Counted from the stretch's first letter, positions 42,996 to 52,277 are shown. The stretch: 64,000 nt of DNA from Paenibacillus pabuli (GCF_023101145.1 NZ_CP073714.1:2542001-2606000); one strand, 5' to 3'. The notes: a model not told the origin generated them from the letters alone. Program-made: numbers and translations.

Positions 42996-44435
42996 ATGAA
43001 TCAAAGGAATTTAGACGGTAACAGCTTTATTATTCGGCTGGAAATGACAACCAAAGACATCAAGTTTGGCGAAGTGGCTTCGGCCATCTCGGAAGCTGGC
43101 GGGGACATCATCGCCATCGACGTCATTTCGACCAATCAGGATGTTAGTGTGCGCGACTTAACCGTCGCTGTAACGGATGCACAAGATAACAACAAAATTA
43201 TAGAAGGGGTGCGCCAGCTTAAAGGGGTATCCATCATAAACGTATCGGACCGGACGTTCCTGCTGCACTTGGGCGGCAAGATCGAAGTTACACCGAAGAC
43301 ACCGATTCATAACCGGGAAGACCTCTCACGGGTATATACACCGGATGTGGCCCGGGTATGTTCGGCCATTTCAGAAGAGCCAGGAAAGGCATTTTCGCTG
43401 ACAATCAAGCGGAATACGGTGGCCGTAGTATCGGATGGCAGTGCCGTGCTTGGACTCGGGAACATTGGACCACGTGCCGCGATGCCGGTCATGGAAGGTA
43501 AAGCGATGTTGTTCAAACAGTTTGCAGGAGTGGACGCTTTCCCGATCTGCCTAGATACACAGGATACCGAGGAAATCATTCGAACTGTGAAAGCGATCTC
43601 ACCAGCATTTGGCGGAATTAATCTGGAGGATATTTCTTCACCGCGCTGCTTCGAAATTGAGCGTCGCCTGAATGAGGAACTGGACATTCCGGTATTTCAT
43701 GATGATCAGCATGGTACAGCAGTTGTGTTGTATGCAGGTCTGATTAATGCGCTCAAGCTGGTTGGCAAGTCCATCACGGATGTAAAAATAGTTGTCTGTG
43801 GCATCGGTGCAGCAGGTGTGGCATGCAGTAATATTCTGTTGTCCGCGGGTGCGAGTCGGGTTGTGGGGGTAGATCGTGAAGGTGCATTGGTAAGAACGAA
43901 TACCTATGAAAATGAAGTATGGAGCGACTATGCGGCTCGTACCAATCCGGAACTGGAGACAGGTTCACTTCGTGATGTAATTCGAGGGGCAGATGTCTTC
44001 ATCGGTCTGTCACGCGGTAATCTGTTAACCCGTGAAGATGTACAAACCATGGCAGACGACCCGATTGTCTTCGCCATGGCGAATCCGGTACCGGAGATTA
44101 TGCCATCTGTGGTGGAAGACATTGTGGCAGTCATGGCGACAGGACGATCGGATTATCCGAATCAGATCAATAACGTATTGTGTTTCCCAGGTATGTTTAG
44201 AGCCGTACTGGATTGCCGTGCCAGTGAGATTAATGAGGAGATGAAGCTCGCAGCTGCTCAGGCGATTGCTTCAGCCATTTCCGATGAAGAGCGCACCCGT
44301 TATTATATTATTCCGAGTGTATTTAATGATAAAATCGTTAAATCAATGCGCAATCGCGTGATTGAGGCAGCGGTCAAGACGGGTGTTGCAAGACGTATAC
44401 CACGTGAACAAGCCCGCGAAGGCGGGGACGTGTAA
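42996..44435 (+). CDS. NAD(P)-dependent malic enzyme with N-terminal ACT domain
   Basis: A 479-residue enzyme that decarboxylates malate to pyruvate with reduction of NAD(P). ATG at 42996 follows GGGAGG by 7 bases; the TTG at 42960 lies before that site. Residues 1-90 form an ACT domain (SFIIRLEMTTKDIKFGEVAS), a small-molecule sensing module. The catalytic part starts at about residue 95 (YTPDVARVCSAI), continues with the malate site SDGSAVLGLGNIGPRAAMP and FHDDQHGTAVV, and has the dinucleotide-binding loop VCGIGAAGVACSNIL. The ACT domain suggests amino-acid feedback; the ligand is unknown. The HD gene begins one base after its stop. Confidence 0.9.
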   Translation: MNQRNLDGNSFIIRLEMTTKDIKFGEVASAISEAGGDIIAIDVISTNQDVSVRDLTVAVTDAQDNNKIIEGVRQLKGVSIINVSDRTFLLHLGGKIEVTPKTPIHNREDLSRVYTPDVARVCSAISEEPGKAFSLTIKRNTVAVVSDGSAVLGLGNIGPRAAMPVMEGKAMLFKQFAGVDAFPICLDTQDTEEIIRTVKAISPAFGGINLEDISSPRCFEIERRLNEELDIPVFHDDQHGTAVVLYAGLINALKLVGKSITDVKIVVCGIGAAGVACSNILLSAGASRVVGVDREGALVRTNTYENEVWSDYAARTNPELETGSLRDVIRGADVFIGLSRGNLLTREDVQTMADDPIVFAMANPVPEIMPSVVEDIVAVMATGRSDYPNQINNVLCFPGMFRAVLDCRASEINEEMKLAAAQAIASAISDEERTRYYIIPSVFNDKIVKSMRNRVIEAAVKTGVARRIPREQAREGGDV

Positions 44436-44436
44436 G

Positions 44437-45162
44437 ATGGAAGAGAATTCCCCTCAACATCTGAACCAAAACACGCAACAATCAGGGCATGGGGATCAGG
44501 TTGATGGAACGTTAACCGGAGAGGCTATTCTTCGGGCGGCTCGTGCTTTTGTACAGGGAGATATGGCTGCACATACGGATGGTCATGACTGGCCTCATAT
44601 CGAGCGGGTGACCGCACTTGCGGTCGAGCTTGCGCACCGTATGGGTGCCGATCCCTTTATCTGTGAACTCGCTGCATTGCTTCATGATGTGCCGGATGAG
44701 AAGCTGAACGAAAGTCTCGAAGCCGGATTGGTGAAGCTGAATGCGTGGCTGGACACCCAGCCGCTTGAAGCAGGTACACGGGAAGCCGTGGTAAACATTA
44801 TTAACTCCATTTCCTATGCAGGAGGACAGCGGGCTGCTGTTTCATCTCTGGAAGCCCAGGTGGTGCAGGATGCGGATCGTCTGGATGCACTGGGCGCCAT
44901 TGGCATTGCGCGTACGTTTGCTTTTGCCGGTGCCAGGGGGCGTGAGATGTATGATCCCGCTCTACCGCCACGAGAGCAGATGACGCGGGAGGAATACCGT
45001 AATGGACGCAGTACAACGATCAATCACTTTTACGAAAAGCTGTTTAAACTAAAAGATCTGATGAACACGTCCTATGGCAAGGAACTGGCAGAGCAGCGTC
45101 ATGACTTTATGGTGCAGTTTGTGGAGCAGTTCAAGCGTGAATGGGAAGGAAGGTTTTCATAA
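44437..45162 (+). CDS. HD-domain phosphohydrolase (YpgQ/YedJ-like)
   Basis: A 241-residue protein whose start at 44437 is one base after the malic enzyme stop, suggesting translational coupling; the RBS is weak (GGCGGGGA). The first 40 residues are polar and not conserved-looking. The HD metal site is seen as GHDWPHIERV, then LLHDVPDEK, then QDADRLDALGAIGIARTFAFAG, the pattern of the YpgQ/YedJ group. Members bind a divalent metal and some hydrolyse nucleotides. Its link to malate metabolism is not obvious. Confidence 0.85.
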   Translation: MEENSPQHLNQNTQQSGHGDQVDGTLTGEAILRAARAFVQGDMAAHTDGHDWPHIERVTALAVELAHRMGADPFICELAALLHDVPDEKLNESLEAGLVKLNAWLDTQPLEAGTREAVVNIINSISYAGGQRAAVSSLEAQVVQDADRLDALGAIGIARTFAFAGARGREMYDPALPPREQMTREEYRNGRSTTINHFYEKLFKLKDLMNTSYGKELAEQRHDFMVQFVEQFKREWEGRFS

Positions 45163-45194
45163 CTTTCTCCGTTTGAGTTAAACATACAAACATA

Positions 45195-45232
45195 CAATAC
45201 CCCTACTTCCGAGAGTGGAGCGTGGGGTATTG
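45195..45232 (+). terminator. Inverted repeat after HD-domain gene, possible terminator
   Basis: CAATACCCC and GGGGTATTG are perfect 9-bp arms; the following TTATGTAT is only weakly T-rich. Confidence 0.55.
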
Positions 45233-45361
45233 TTATGTATACATAGAAGTAGTAGGGGAATTAATTCAGCAACAGGATACAGGGCATGGTAACCCAAAGG
45301 CTTCCATGATACAATAAATCGTTCTCCTGAATTGATTCGGGCAAAAAAAGAAATATGGGGT

Positions 45362-45381
45362 AATAATGATAATGATTATTC
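45362..45381. promoter_or_regulatory. Fur-box-like operator upstream of ArAE-type gene
   Basis: AATAATGATAATGATTATT (45362-45380) matches the 19-base Fur consensus at 16 positions. In the 7-1-7 form, TGATAATGATTATTC (45367-45381) agrees with TGATAATNATTATCA at all but the last two bases. It fits Fur better than PerR or Zur boxes. It ends 39 bases before the start codon, in the expected promoter region. Confidence 0.6.
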
Positions 45382-45420
45382 AACAAATGAAATCAGTTTC
45401 AAAAAAGAGGAGGGGTCACC

Positions 45421-46488
45421 ATGTCATTTGGTGCACGTGTACTTAAGACAGGGATTGCGGTCACGTTGGCCCTGTACCTTAGCAGCATGTTCCTGAACCC
45501 GCAATCTCCCGTTCCTGCCGCGATTGCGGCCATCTTTGCGATGCAGCCATCCATTTATCGTTCCTGGAAGTATTTCCTGGATCAGCTGCAGACCACCACA
45601 CTCGGGGCAATTGTGGCCCTGCTGGGAGGCATGGTGCTATCCAATGAGCCCATCGCCGTCGGGTTAATTATTGTGCTGGTTATTATGATTTGTCTTAAAT
45701 TGAATATGGGCGAAACGGTAGGCCTGACACTGGTAACCGTTGTATCGATTATGGAAGCGTCGGGTGACTGGCATTTTGCATTGAATCGTTTCCTGCTGAC
45801 ACTTGTCGGCATTGTATCTGCGTTTCTTATTAATATCACGGTATTTCCACCCAAACCGAAGATCCAGTTCGTGAAGCAGATTGAGAGTGTGTTCAGCGGC
45901 ATGTCACTGCTGCTGCGTACATCCATCTCGGATGAGATCAAGGAAGTGGTGTTCCGAGATGAGAAAAACAATCTGGGCGGTTCCATTAAATCTTTGTCAG
46001 ATAAATATAATTTGTTTGAGGAAGAGCAGAAGAAGATGAAACGTTCCAAATTTAGCGAGACTCGGCAGATGGTCGTCTACAAACAGATGCTGTTGAGTTT
46101 GCAAAAAGGATTCGATGTGCTGGATTCCGTAGAGCGCCATTATTTCCAGGCACAGCGAACACCGGAAATGGATCAGTTCTTTGATACACATCTGGAGCTT
46201 GTTATCAAATTCCATGAACATGCGCTGCTCAAATTCGAGGATAAGCTGAAACCCAACGGAGAAGAAGCGGCACAGTTCATTTTGGATAATGATCGTTTCA
46301 TGGAGCAGGCCATTTCCCAGTTTGATATTGATCAGGAAGGGATGCTGAGGCTGTCCATCGTAGCTGCTGCAATCTATGATTATGGCTATCAGCTGGAACG
46401 ATTAAACCGGCTTGCCGAACATGTGCATAGTGCCAGTGAAGACAAGGAGTCACAGGATAAAATTCTGAATTGGCTTAAATGGCCGTAA
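45421..46488 (+). CDS. Aromatic acid exporter (ArAE_1 / FUSC-like) membrane protein
   Basis: A 355-residue protein with about four to six membrane helices in the first 145 residues (MSFGARVLKTGIAVTLALYLSS opening, LINITVFPPKPK at the end of the membrane part) and a 200-residue helical cytoplasmic domain. This is the layout of the Bacillales ArAE_1 family, named for presumed efflux of aromatic acids; the function is rarely tested. GAGGAGGGG precedes the ATG by about 6 bases. A Fur-box-like sequence lies just upstream, hinting at iron control. Confidence 0.82.
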   Translation: MSFGARVLKTGIAVTLALYLSSMFLNPQSPVPAAIAAIFAMQPSIYRSWKYFLDQLQTTTLGAIVALLGGMVLSNEPIAVGLIIVLVIMICLKLNMGETVGLTLVTVVSIMEASGDWHFALNRFLLTLVGIVSAFLINITVFPPKPKIQFVKQIESVFSGMSLLLRTSISDEIKEVVFRDEKNNLGGSIKSLSDKYNLFEEEQKKMKRSKFSETRQMVVYKQMLLSLQKGFDVLDSVERHYFQAQRTPEMDQFFDTHLELVIKFHEHALLKFEDKLKPNGEEAAQFILDNDRFMEQAISQFDIDQEGMLRLSIVAAAIYDYGYQLERLNRLAEHVHSASEDKESQDKILNWLKWP

Positions 46489-46545
46489 ACATTGTATTGT
46501 AGTACGGATTGCGGCGAAGTGGTTTCATCCTATACAATGGAACCA

Positions 46546-46579
46546 CAACCAAGCCCGGACAGCGTGTCCGGGTTGTTTT
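46546..46579 (+). terminator. Intrinsic terminator after ArAE-type gene
   Basis: CCCGGACA-GCG-TGTCCGGG is a perfect 8-bp stem, extended outward by CAA/TTG, followed by TTTT. Confidence 0.8.
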
Positions 46580-46634
46580 GTATACATAGCGCAAACCTTG
46601 CGCAACCAACTCAATTGAACCGAGGTAGATACGA

Positions 46635-47102
46635 ATGAATTTTACACAGCTTGGCCCTGAATGGATGGAGTGGTTCAATGGACAGGATCTGGAGCAGAAG
46701 CAGCACGAAGCGATGCAATTACTGACTGTGTCCGAAGATGGATGGCCGCATCAGGCGATGATTAGTATGGGAGAAGTCGTTGCTATCGCACCCAACTTGC
46801 TGAGACTGGCCTTATGGCCGGGAACACAGACAAGTATGAATATGAGTCGAACAGGCAAGGCTACCTTGATTGCTGTTCATCAGCAAAGCTTATTATCTAT
46901 TCGTCTGGATGTGACTTCACTGCCACAGCTCATGGAAGCTTTGCATCCGAGAGATCGTTTTGAGGCTCAGTTGTTAAACGTTCGAGTAGATCATGCACCC
47001 TATGCGGAGATTACTTCTGGAATAACATTTCAATTAAAAGACGAATCCGGGGCCATCACACGCTGGAGAGAGACCATAGAAGAATTACGACGATATAGGT
47101 AG
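46635..47102 (+). CDS. Pyridoxamine 5'-phosphate oxidase-like FMN-binding protein
   Basis: A 155-residue protein with the split-barrel pattern of the PNPOx-like superfamily: LLTVSEDGWPHQAMIS at the start of the barrel, LALWPGTQTSMNMSRTGKATLI in the flavin region. GAGGTAG precedes the ATG. The conserved features allow FMN or F420-type cofactor binding, but the substrate is unknown. It stands alone after a terminator. Confidence 0.65.
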   Translation: MNFTQLGPEWMEWFNGQDLEQKQHEAMQLLTVSEDGWPHQAMISMGEVVAIAPNLLRLALWPGTQTSMNMSRTGKATLIAVHQQSLLSIRLDVTSLPQLMEALHPRDRFEAQLLNVRVDHAPYAEITSGITFQLKDESGAITRWRETIEELRRYR

Positions 47103-47167
47103 GAGTGTTCTATATTCATCCCAACTGAGGGTAATAATAGAATGAAAACAACAAAAAACGCCTCCGC

Positions 47168-47196
47168 TTGCATCGGGACGTTGTCACTGGTACAAT
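47168..47196 (+). promoter_or_regulatory. Promoter of helD
   Basis: TTGCAT (47168-47173) and TACAAT (47191-47196) are 17 bases apart, a good vegetative promoter. Transcription would begin near 47203. Confidence 0.6.
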
Positions 47197-47214
47197 AAAA
47201 AATGGTTTTCAGAA

Positions 47215-47228
47215 AATTAGAACTAATT
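47215..47228. promoter_or_regulatory. Perfect palindrome in the helD leader
   Basis: AATTAG-AA-CTAATT lies 12-25 bases after the predicted transcription start. A related CTAATTAATTA is at 47254-47264. It could be a repressor operator (MarR- or TetR-like in style) or simply AT-rich chance; no adjacent regulator gene exists. Confidence 0.4.
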
Positions 47229-47337
47229 AACATGAAATAAAAATGTTTACTTTCTAATTAATTATACCATAGCCTTTTCGGGCTTGTCAAATGGGCTTTT
47301 GAGGACACAATCCGGGGAAAGAGGGGCGTATTAACAT

Positions 47338-49713
47338 ATGAGTACAGACCAGCAATGGAGCGAGGAGCAGCAGCGGGTCAACGTTGTAACAGAACAGATT
47401 GATCGAAAAATCGACATTCTGGAAAAAGAGGTAGGTTCCTTCCGGGACGAAGTTGTGGGGATGAGAAAAGACTTCTGGGACGAAGTCACCATGAACTTCA
47501 GCGAAGCAGATGACGTGGGTGAGACCTCCACCAGTATGAGACAGCAATCACAGGTTCTATCGGATCGGGAGCGCAGTCATCTGAATACGGCAGCAGCGCT
47601 GGACAAAATGAAACGTCTGCATCACTCACCGTATTTTGGACGCATCGATTTTAAGGAAAATGGTTATCCAAATGCAGAGCGAATCTATCTGGGGATCGCA
47701 TCATTGCTGGATGAGAAGGAGGAATCCTTCCTTGTCTATGACTGGCGTGCACCCATATCGAACTTGTACTATGATGGAGCACCAGGTCCGGTCACGTATC
47801 ATACACCGAGCGGTGAGATTAGTGGCGACATTGAGATGAAGCGGCAGTTTGTCATTCGGGATGGACGTATTCGCTTTATGTTCGACACCGGGGTTACGAT
47901 TGGGGATGAGCTGTTACAGGCCGTTCTAAGTCGAACCTCAGATGCACAGATGAAAAGCATTGTGGCGACAATCCAGAAGGAGCAAAATCGGATTATCCGT
48001 AATGACCGGACTCGCATGCTGATTGTGCAGGGAGCTGCCGGCAGTGGTAAAACATCCGCTGCACTCCAGCGTGTCGCGTATCTGCTCTATAAATACCGCG
48101 AGCATCTGCAAGCGGATCAGATGGTTCTTTTTTCGCCAAATCCGATGTTCAACAGTTATGTTTCCACCGTACTGCCTGAGCTTGGAGAGGAAAATATGCT
48201 GCAGACGACCTTTCAGGAGTATCTGGAACGCCGTCTGGGTCGTGAATATCAGCTGGAAGATCCATTTATTCAGCTTGAATACGTACTTACAGGAACAGAG
48301 GATACTCAATACGAAGCGCGTATGTCGGGCATTCGCTTCAAGTCATCCGAATCTTTCCTGAAGGTGATAACGCGCTATAAGGACAGCATGATGTCTGAAG
48401 GCATGAAGTTCAAACCGGTTCGTTTTCAGGGGCGGGCTGTGGTTACGGCTGAGGCCATGGCAGAGAAATTCTATAGCTTCGAACCATCCGTCAAGCTGGT
48501 GAATCGACTGGAAATCCTGCGGGACTGGATGCTGAAAGAGTTATCGGCCTTTGGCAAAGGTGAATTGGAAGCGCCTTGGGTAGATCAGCAGCTGGATATT
48601 ATGGAACCTGAAGATCTGCAGCGGGCCTATCAGCGTCTCAAGCGAAAGCAAAAAGGGAAGTCGGACACGTTTGATGATTTCCAGCAGGAACGTGAGATCC
48701 TTGCCAGGATGGTCGTCAGTGATCGGCTTAAGCCTTTGCGTAAATGGATCAAATCGTTACGTTTTGTCGATGTACGTCAATTGTACGCCCACCTGTTCAG
48801 CGATCGGGCACAGATGGTTCGCCTGCTGGGGGAGGAAGCACTGCCTTCACACTGGGAAGAGATTGGCGAGATGACACTACGCAGACTGAAAATACAGGAG
48901 CTGGCCTATGAGGATATCACACCTTATTTGTATCTGCGTGAGCTGCTGCTCGGTTTCCATATTAACTCCAATATCCGCCATGTGATTATTGATGAGGCGC
49001 AGGATTACTCAGCATTCCAGCTCGCCTTTATGAAAAGATTGTTCCCGAGAGCGAAATTCACCGCACTTGGAGATTTTAATCAAGCCATCTATGCACACTC
49101 ATCGGTATTGAGTGGTACGGGGCCGCTAACTAACCTCTATGGACCGGAAAATACAGAAGTCATTGAGCTGACGAGAAGTTATCGTTCCACACAGGAAATC
49201 GTGGAGTTTACCCGCGGCATGGTTCCGGGTGGAGAAGAGATTGTTCCATTTAACCGCGGTGGGGAGAAACCGAAAGTGATCGTTTCCTCCAATGAACAGG
49301 AGCATCTGGATATGATTACAGCCGATCTCAAACACCTAATTCAGGAAGGATATGAATCGGTTGCGGTCATCTGCAAAACGGCGGAAGAGAGCAAGGACAT
49401 CCATGAAGCGTTAAGCAAAGTATTGCCTGCGGCACCGAAGCTGATTAAGAAGACTACGCTGGCATTTGAACGGGGTGTGCATGTCATCCCGGCGTATCTG
49501 GCTAAAGGTGTGGAATTTGATGCGGTTCTGATCTATGACGGATCTGCATCGCAATATGCGCAGGAACATGAGCGTAAGCTATTCTATACGGCCTGTACCC
49601 GTGCGATGCATTTGCTGCATGTCTATTGCATGGGTAAAACGAGCCCGTTCATTACCTCACAGTCCGAAGAATTATATGATATGGGCAAGGTGTCTGCGGC
49701 CCAAGCCGATTAA
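47338..49713 (+). CDS. helD: HelD, RNA polymerase-associated SF1 helicase-like ATPase
   Basis: A 791-residue UvrD/PcrA-related ATPase. The first 100 residues are a charged coiled coil (RVNVVTEQIDRKIDILEKEV), the arm that enters the RNA polymerase secondary channel in B. subtilis HelD. Walker A is GAAGSGKT (residues 232-239), motif II is IIDEAQDYS, motif III GDFNQAIY, and the C-terminal motifs include LTRSYRSTQEIVEF and FYTACTRAMHLLHVY. HelD removes stalled RNA polymerase from DNA using ATP. Some relatives give rifamycin tolerance, which cannot be decided from the sequence alone. It has its own promoter and a palindrome in the leader. Confidence 0.92.
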   Translation: MSTDQQWSEEQQRVNVVTEQIDRKIDILEKEVGSFRDEVVGMRKDFWDEVTMNFSEADDVGETSTSMRQQSQVLSDRERSHLNTAAALDKMKRLHHSPYFGRIDFKENGYPNAERIYLGIASLLDEKEESFLVYDWRAPISNLYYDGAPGPVTYHTPSGEISGDIEMKRQFVIRDGRIRFMFDTGVTIGDELLQAVLSRTSDAQMKSIVATIQKEQNRIIRNDRTRMLIVQGAAGSGKTSAALQRVAYLLYKYREHLQADQMVLFSPNPMFNSYVSTVLPELGEENMLQTTFQEYLERRLGREYQLEDPFIQLEYVLTGTEDTQYEARMSGIRFKSSESFLKVITRYKDSMMSEGMKFKPVRFQGRAVVTAEAMAEKFYSFEPSVKLVNRLEILRDWMLKELSAFGKGELEAPWVDQQLDIMEPEDLQRAYQRLKRKQKGKSDTFDDFQQEREILARMVVSDRLKPLRKWIKSLRFVDVRQLYAHLFSDRAQMVRLLGEEALPSHWEEIGEMTLRRLKIQELAYEDITPYLYLRELLLGFHINSNIRHVIIDEAQDYSAFQLAFMKRLFPRAKFTALGDFNQAIYAHSSVLSGTGPLTNLYGPENTEVIELTRSYRSTQEIVEFTRGMVPGGEEIVPFNRGGEKPKVIVSSNEQEHLDMITADLKHLIQEGYESVAVICKTAEESKDIHEALSKVLPAAPKLIKKTTLAFERGVHVIPAYLAKGVEFDAVLIYDGSASQYAQEHERKLFYTACTRAMHLLHVYCMGKTSPFITSQSEELYDMGKVSAAQAD

Positions 49714-49741
49714 CTTTGTCTTTCATGGTCTTTAAAGAAGG

Positions 49742-49768
49742 CTTCCGTTCGAAGGAACGGGAGTTTTT
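49742..49768 (+). terminator. Intrinsic terminator after helD
   Basis: CTTCCGTTC-GAAG-GAACGGGAG with one wobble, then TTTTT. Between here and the adenine deaminase start (a gap of about 317 bases) only its promoter is recognisable. Confidence 0.85.
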
Positions 49769-49950
49769 CTGTGTATTGCGGAATACGATGTGGGGAATAA
49801 GAAGCTCCATAAGGTTGGCCGTGAGTGTGAATAGCTGGAGGAGATCCTTGAAAAATAGATATCTCTTCTGACATGATATTAGATAGATTAGGTTTCATGG
49901 ATAAAAAATAATCCATCATTTGTGTTCACGCACAATAGGAGTGAATTTTC

Positions 49951-49979
49951 TTTACACATGACGGCGAGACTCATATAAT
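49951..49979 (+). promoter_or_regulatory. Promoter of adenine deaminase gene
   Basis: TTTACA (49951-49956) and TATAAT (49974-49979) with a 17-base spacer, a near-consensus vegetative promoter. The start codon is about 45 bases after the predicted transcription start. Confidence 0.75.
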
Positions 49980-50030
49980 CGTAACAATCTATTTTTTTTG
50001 GATCGTTTATTTCATGAAGGAGGCAGCAAT

Positions 50031-51887
50031 ATGAACACACCATCTTTTGAACGCCCATTAATGGCGGATTGCGTACCGGATCTGGTGGCAACAGCACGGG
50101 GAGACTTGCCTGCTACCTTGGTCATTCGGGGCGGAACACTGGTTAATGTGATTTCGGGTGAAATTCTGCCGGGCATGTCTGTAGCGGTACAGGGAGCTCG
50201 GATTGCATATGTTGGCAAAGATGTAAGCCATACGATCGGAGAGCATACCCGTATTATTGAGGCAGAAGGCAAATACATTGCTCCCGGATTGCTGGATGGG
50301 CACTGTCACATTGAAAGTACACAAATGAAAGTAACGGAGTTTGCGAGAGCCGTTCTTCCTTCCGGTACAACGGGAGGGTTCTTTGACCCGCATGAGATCT
50401 CCAATGTGCTTGGACTCAAAGGTCTGCGATTGATGCTGGATGAAGCTCGGACGACGCCCATGGCTGCTTATATGCAGGTGGCTTCCTGTGTTCCTTCCAC
50501 CCATCCTGGATTGGAAACAACAGGCGCTTATATTGGACCGGAAGAAGTGGCGGAAGCCCTCTCCTGGGGTCCGGATATGATTGGTCTTGGTGAAGTGATG
50601 AACTTCCCTGGGGTTGTGTACGGGGACGAGACGATGATTGGTGAGATTCAGGCGACGCTTCGAGCAGGGAAGGTGGCAGACGGTCACTTCACCTGGGCCG
50701 CGGATGACTGGCGTCTGCCAGCCTACGCAGCAAGCGGCGTTACGGGGGATCATGAATGTGTTACGAAGGAAGATGTGGTGGAACGACTGCGGCTTGGCAT
50801 GTACGCCAAAATGCGTCAGGGCTCTGCATGGCATGACGTGGCGGAAACGATTAAGGCCTGCACAGAGCTTGGCCTGGATACACGCCGCATGATGCTGGTG
50901 ACGGACGACCGGAGTTCGGAATCACTGCTCAAAGAAGGTCATATGGACTTTGTTGTGCGTTTGGCCATTTCTCAAGGGGTGAAGCCGGTTACCGCTTTCC
51001 AGATGGCGACAATTAATACGGCTGAACGTTTCGGTGTAGCACGCGACGTTGGTGCGGTTATTCCGGGGAATATTGCCGATATTATTTTGCTCGATGGACG
51101 CTTGGCTGATGTCCGTGTAGGCATGACGATTGCCGCAGGGCATGTCGTGGCAGAGAACGGCAAAATGACAGCCGTCTGGGACAGCTTCACATACCCGGAA
51201 GAGGCACTGAATACCGTGAAACTGGAAGCGAATATTCAGCCGAAGGACATGGAACTGTCTGCGCCGATTACCGAAGGTACAATTGGAGCAAAGGTGATTC
51301 ATGTGACGGAGAATCATGTGGATACCAAGGAGAAGCATGTTAATGTCACGGTGGAACATGGCAATGTCGTCGTTTCAAAATCAGGTGAAATCTGCAAAAT
51401 TGCGGTGCTGGAGCGTCACAAACAAACGGGCAATCGCGCTGTTGCTCTTGTTGGGGGCATTGGCTTCACAGGTCCTGCGGCCATTGCGATGACCGTTGCA
51501 CATGACAGCCACAATCTGCTCATCATCGGTAATGATGACGCATTGATGGCTGAGGCGGGCAACAGGGTCATTGGAATGCAGGGCGGCGTAGCAGTCGTGA
51601 CTGCCTCTGGTGTGACCGAATTCCCGCTGCGCATTGCAGGACTGATGTCCACGGAATCTTTTGAAGTAGTAGCAGCTCAATCTGCAGCTATAAGTGAAGC
51701 GTTACAGTCTGCTGGCTGTACGTTAAATAACGCATTTATGACGCTGTCTCTGCTGGCGCTTGTTGTTATTCCGGAATTGCGCTTGTCTGATAAAGGCTTG
51801 GTACGCATTTCGGCAGGAGGCATTGAGCTAGTGTCTCTGTTTGATGAGATGGTGGAGAATACACCGGCTGCTCCTGCAGGAAACTGA
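50031..51887 (+). CDS. ade: Adenine deaminase
   Basis: A 618-residue amidohydrolase converting adenine to hypoxanthine and ammonia in purine salvage. ATG at 50031 follows GAAGGAGG by 7 bases; the ATG at 49998 lies before that site. The N-terminal beta domain leads into the metal-binding GLLDGHCHIEST, with further sites at FFDPHEISNV, GEVMNFPGVV, KVADGHFTWA and LVTDDRSSESL. The C-terminal adenine deaminase domain is complete (GNRVIGMQGGVAVV, FMTLSLLALVVIPELRLSDKGL). Length and motif order fit AdeC. Single gene with its own promoter and terminator. Confidence 0.94.
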   Translation: MNTPSFERPLMADCVPDLVATARGDLPATLVIRGGTLVNVISGEILPGMSVAVQGARIAYVGKDVSHTIGEHTRIIEAEGKYIAPGLLDGHCHIESTQMKVTEFARAVLPSGTTGGFFDPHEISNVLGLKGLRLMLDEARTTPMAAYMQVASCVPSTHPGLETTGAYIGPEEVAEALSWGPDMIGLGEVMNFPGVVYGDETMIGEIQATLRAGKVADGHFTWAADDWRLPAYAASGVTGDHECVTKEDVVERLRLGMYAKMRQGSAWHDVAETIKACTELGLDTRRMMLVTDDRSSESLLKEGHMDFVVRLAISQGVKPVTAFQMATINTAERFGVARDVGAVIPGNIADIILLDGRLADVRVGMTIAAGHVVAENGKMTAVWDSFTYPEEALNTVKLEANIQPKDMELSAPITEGTIGAKVIHVTENHVDTKEKHVNVTVEHGNVVVSKSGEICKIAVLERHKQTGNRAVALVGGIGFTGPAAIAMTVAHDSHNLLIIGNDDALMAEAGNRVIGMQGGVAVVTASGVTEFPLRIAGLMSTESFEVVAAQSAAISEALQSAGCTLNNAFMTLSLLALVVIPELRLSDKGLVRISAGGIELVSLFDEMVENTPAAPAGN

Positions 51888-51934
51888 CGAATGATAGCTT
51901 ATTTGTTTTTCCTTTAAATTAGGTAGAGAAGCAT

Positions 51935-51958
51935 AGGTCGCCTTAGGGCGGCCTTTTT
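51935..51958 (+). terminator. Intrinsic terminator after adenine deaminase
   Basis: AGGTCGCC pairs with GGCGGCCT (one wobble), then TTTTT. Confidence 0.85.
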
Positions 51959-52277
51959 GAGTTTCATTAGAAAACGCTTACTAGGTCTTGAGTCGTTTAT
52001 TGTACATATGCAAAAAGTGACCCATGGTGAGGTGGAATGCAGCTGAAATTAAAACATTTTTTATAAATGAGTCTTAAGAACTATAAATACAGAAGTGTGA
52101 ATACCCGAAATAATGTTATGTGATCCTTTCGTCGTAAGTCTAAGAGATGATGTTGCATATAAAAGCAATGTAAATAGTCGTGCTTTGAAATAGTGCTTAT
52201 GGAATGAATATAAAACGACAGAATGTCATCAGGATTTGCACGTTAGAGCTGCATAACATTATAGGGAGTGTGTAAAT
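51959..52277. other. Gene-free upstream region of secreted TIM-barrel-like protein
   Basis: AT-rich region of about 320 bases. It contains TAGAAAACGCTTACT (51968-51982), one mismatch from cre but some 295 bases from the next start, so its relevance is doubtful. I see no gene, no clear promoter and no structured RNA. Confidence 0.5.

Noticed and set aside
49970..49990. Purine riboswitch fragment before adenine deaminase (ACTCATATAATC)
   Set aside because: These bases resemble the start of purine riboswitches and the gene is a purine enzyme, but no P2/P3 stems or closing strand follow before the start codon, and the same bases form the -10 of a TTTACA-17-TATAAT promoter.
51968..51982. cre site after adenine deaminase
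   Set aside because: One mismatch only, but some 295 bases from the next start codon and just after a terminator; no promoter is seen around it.
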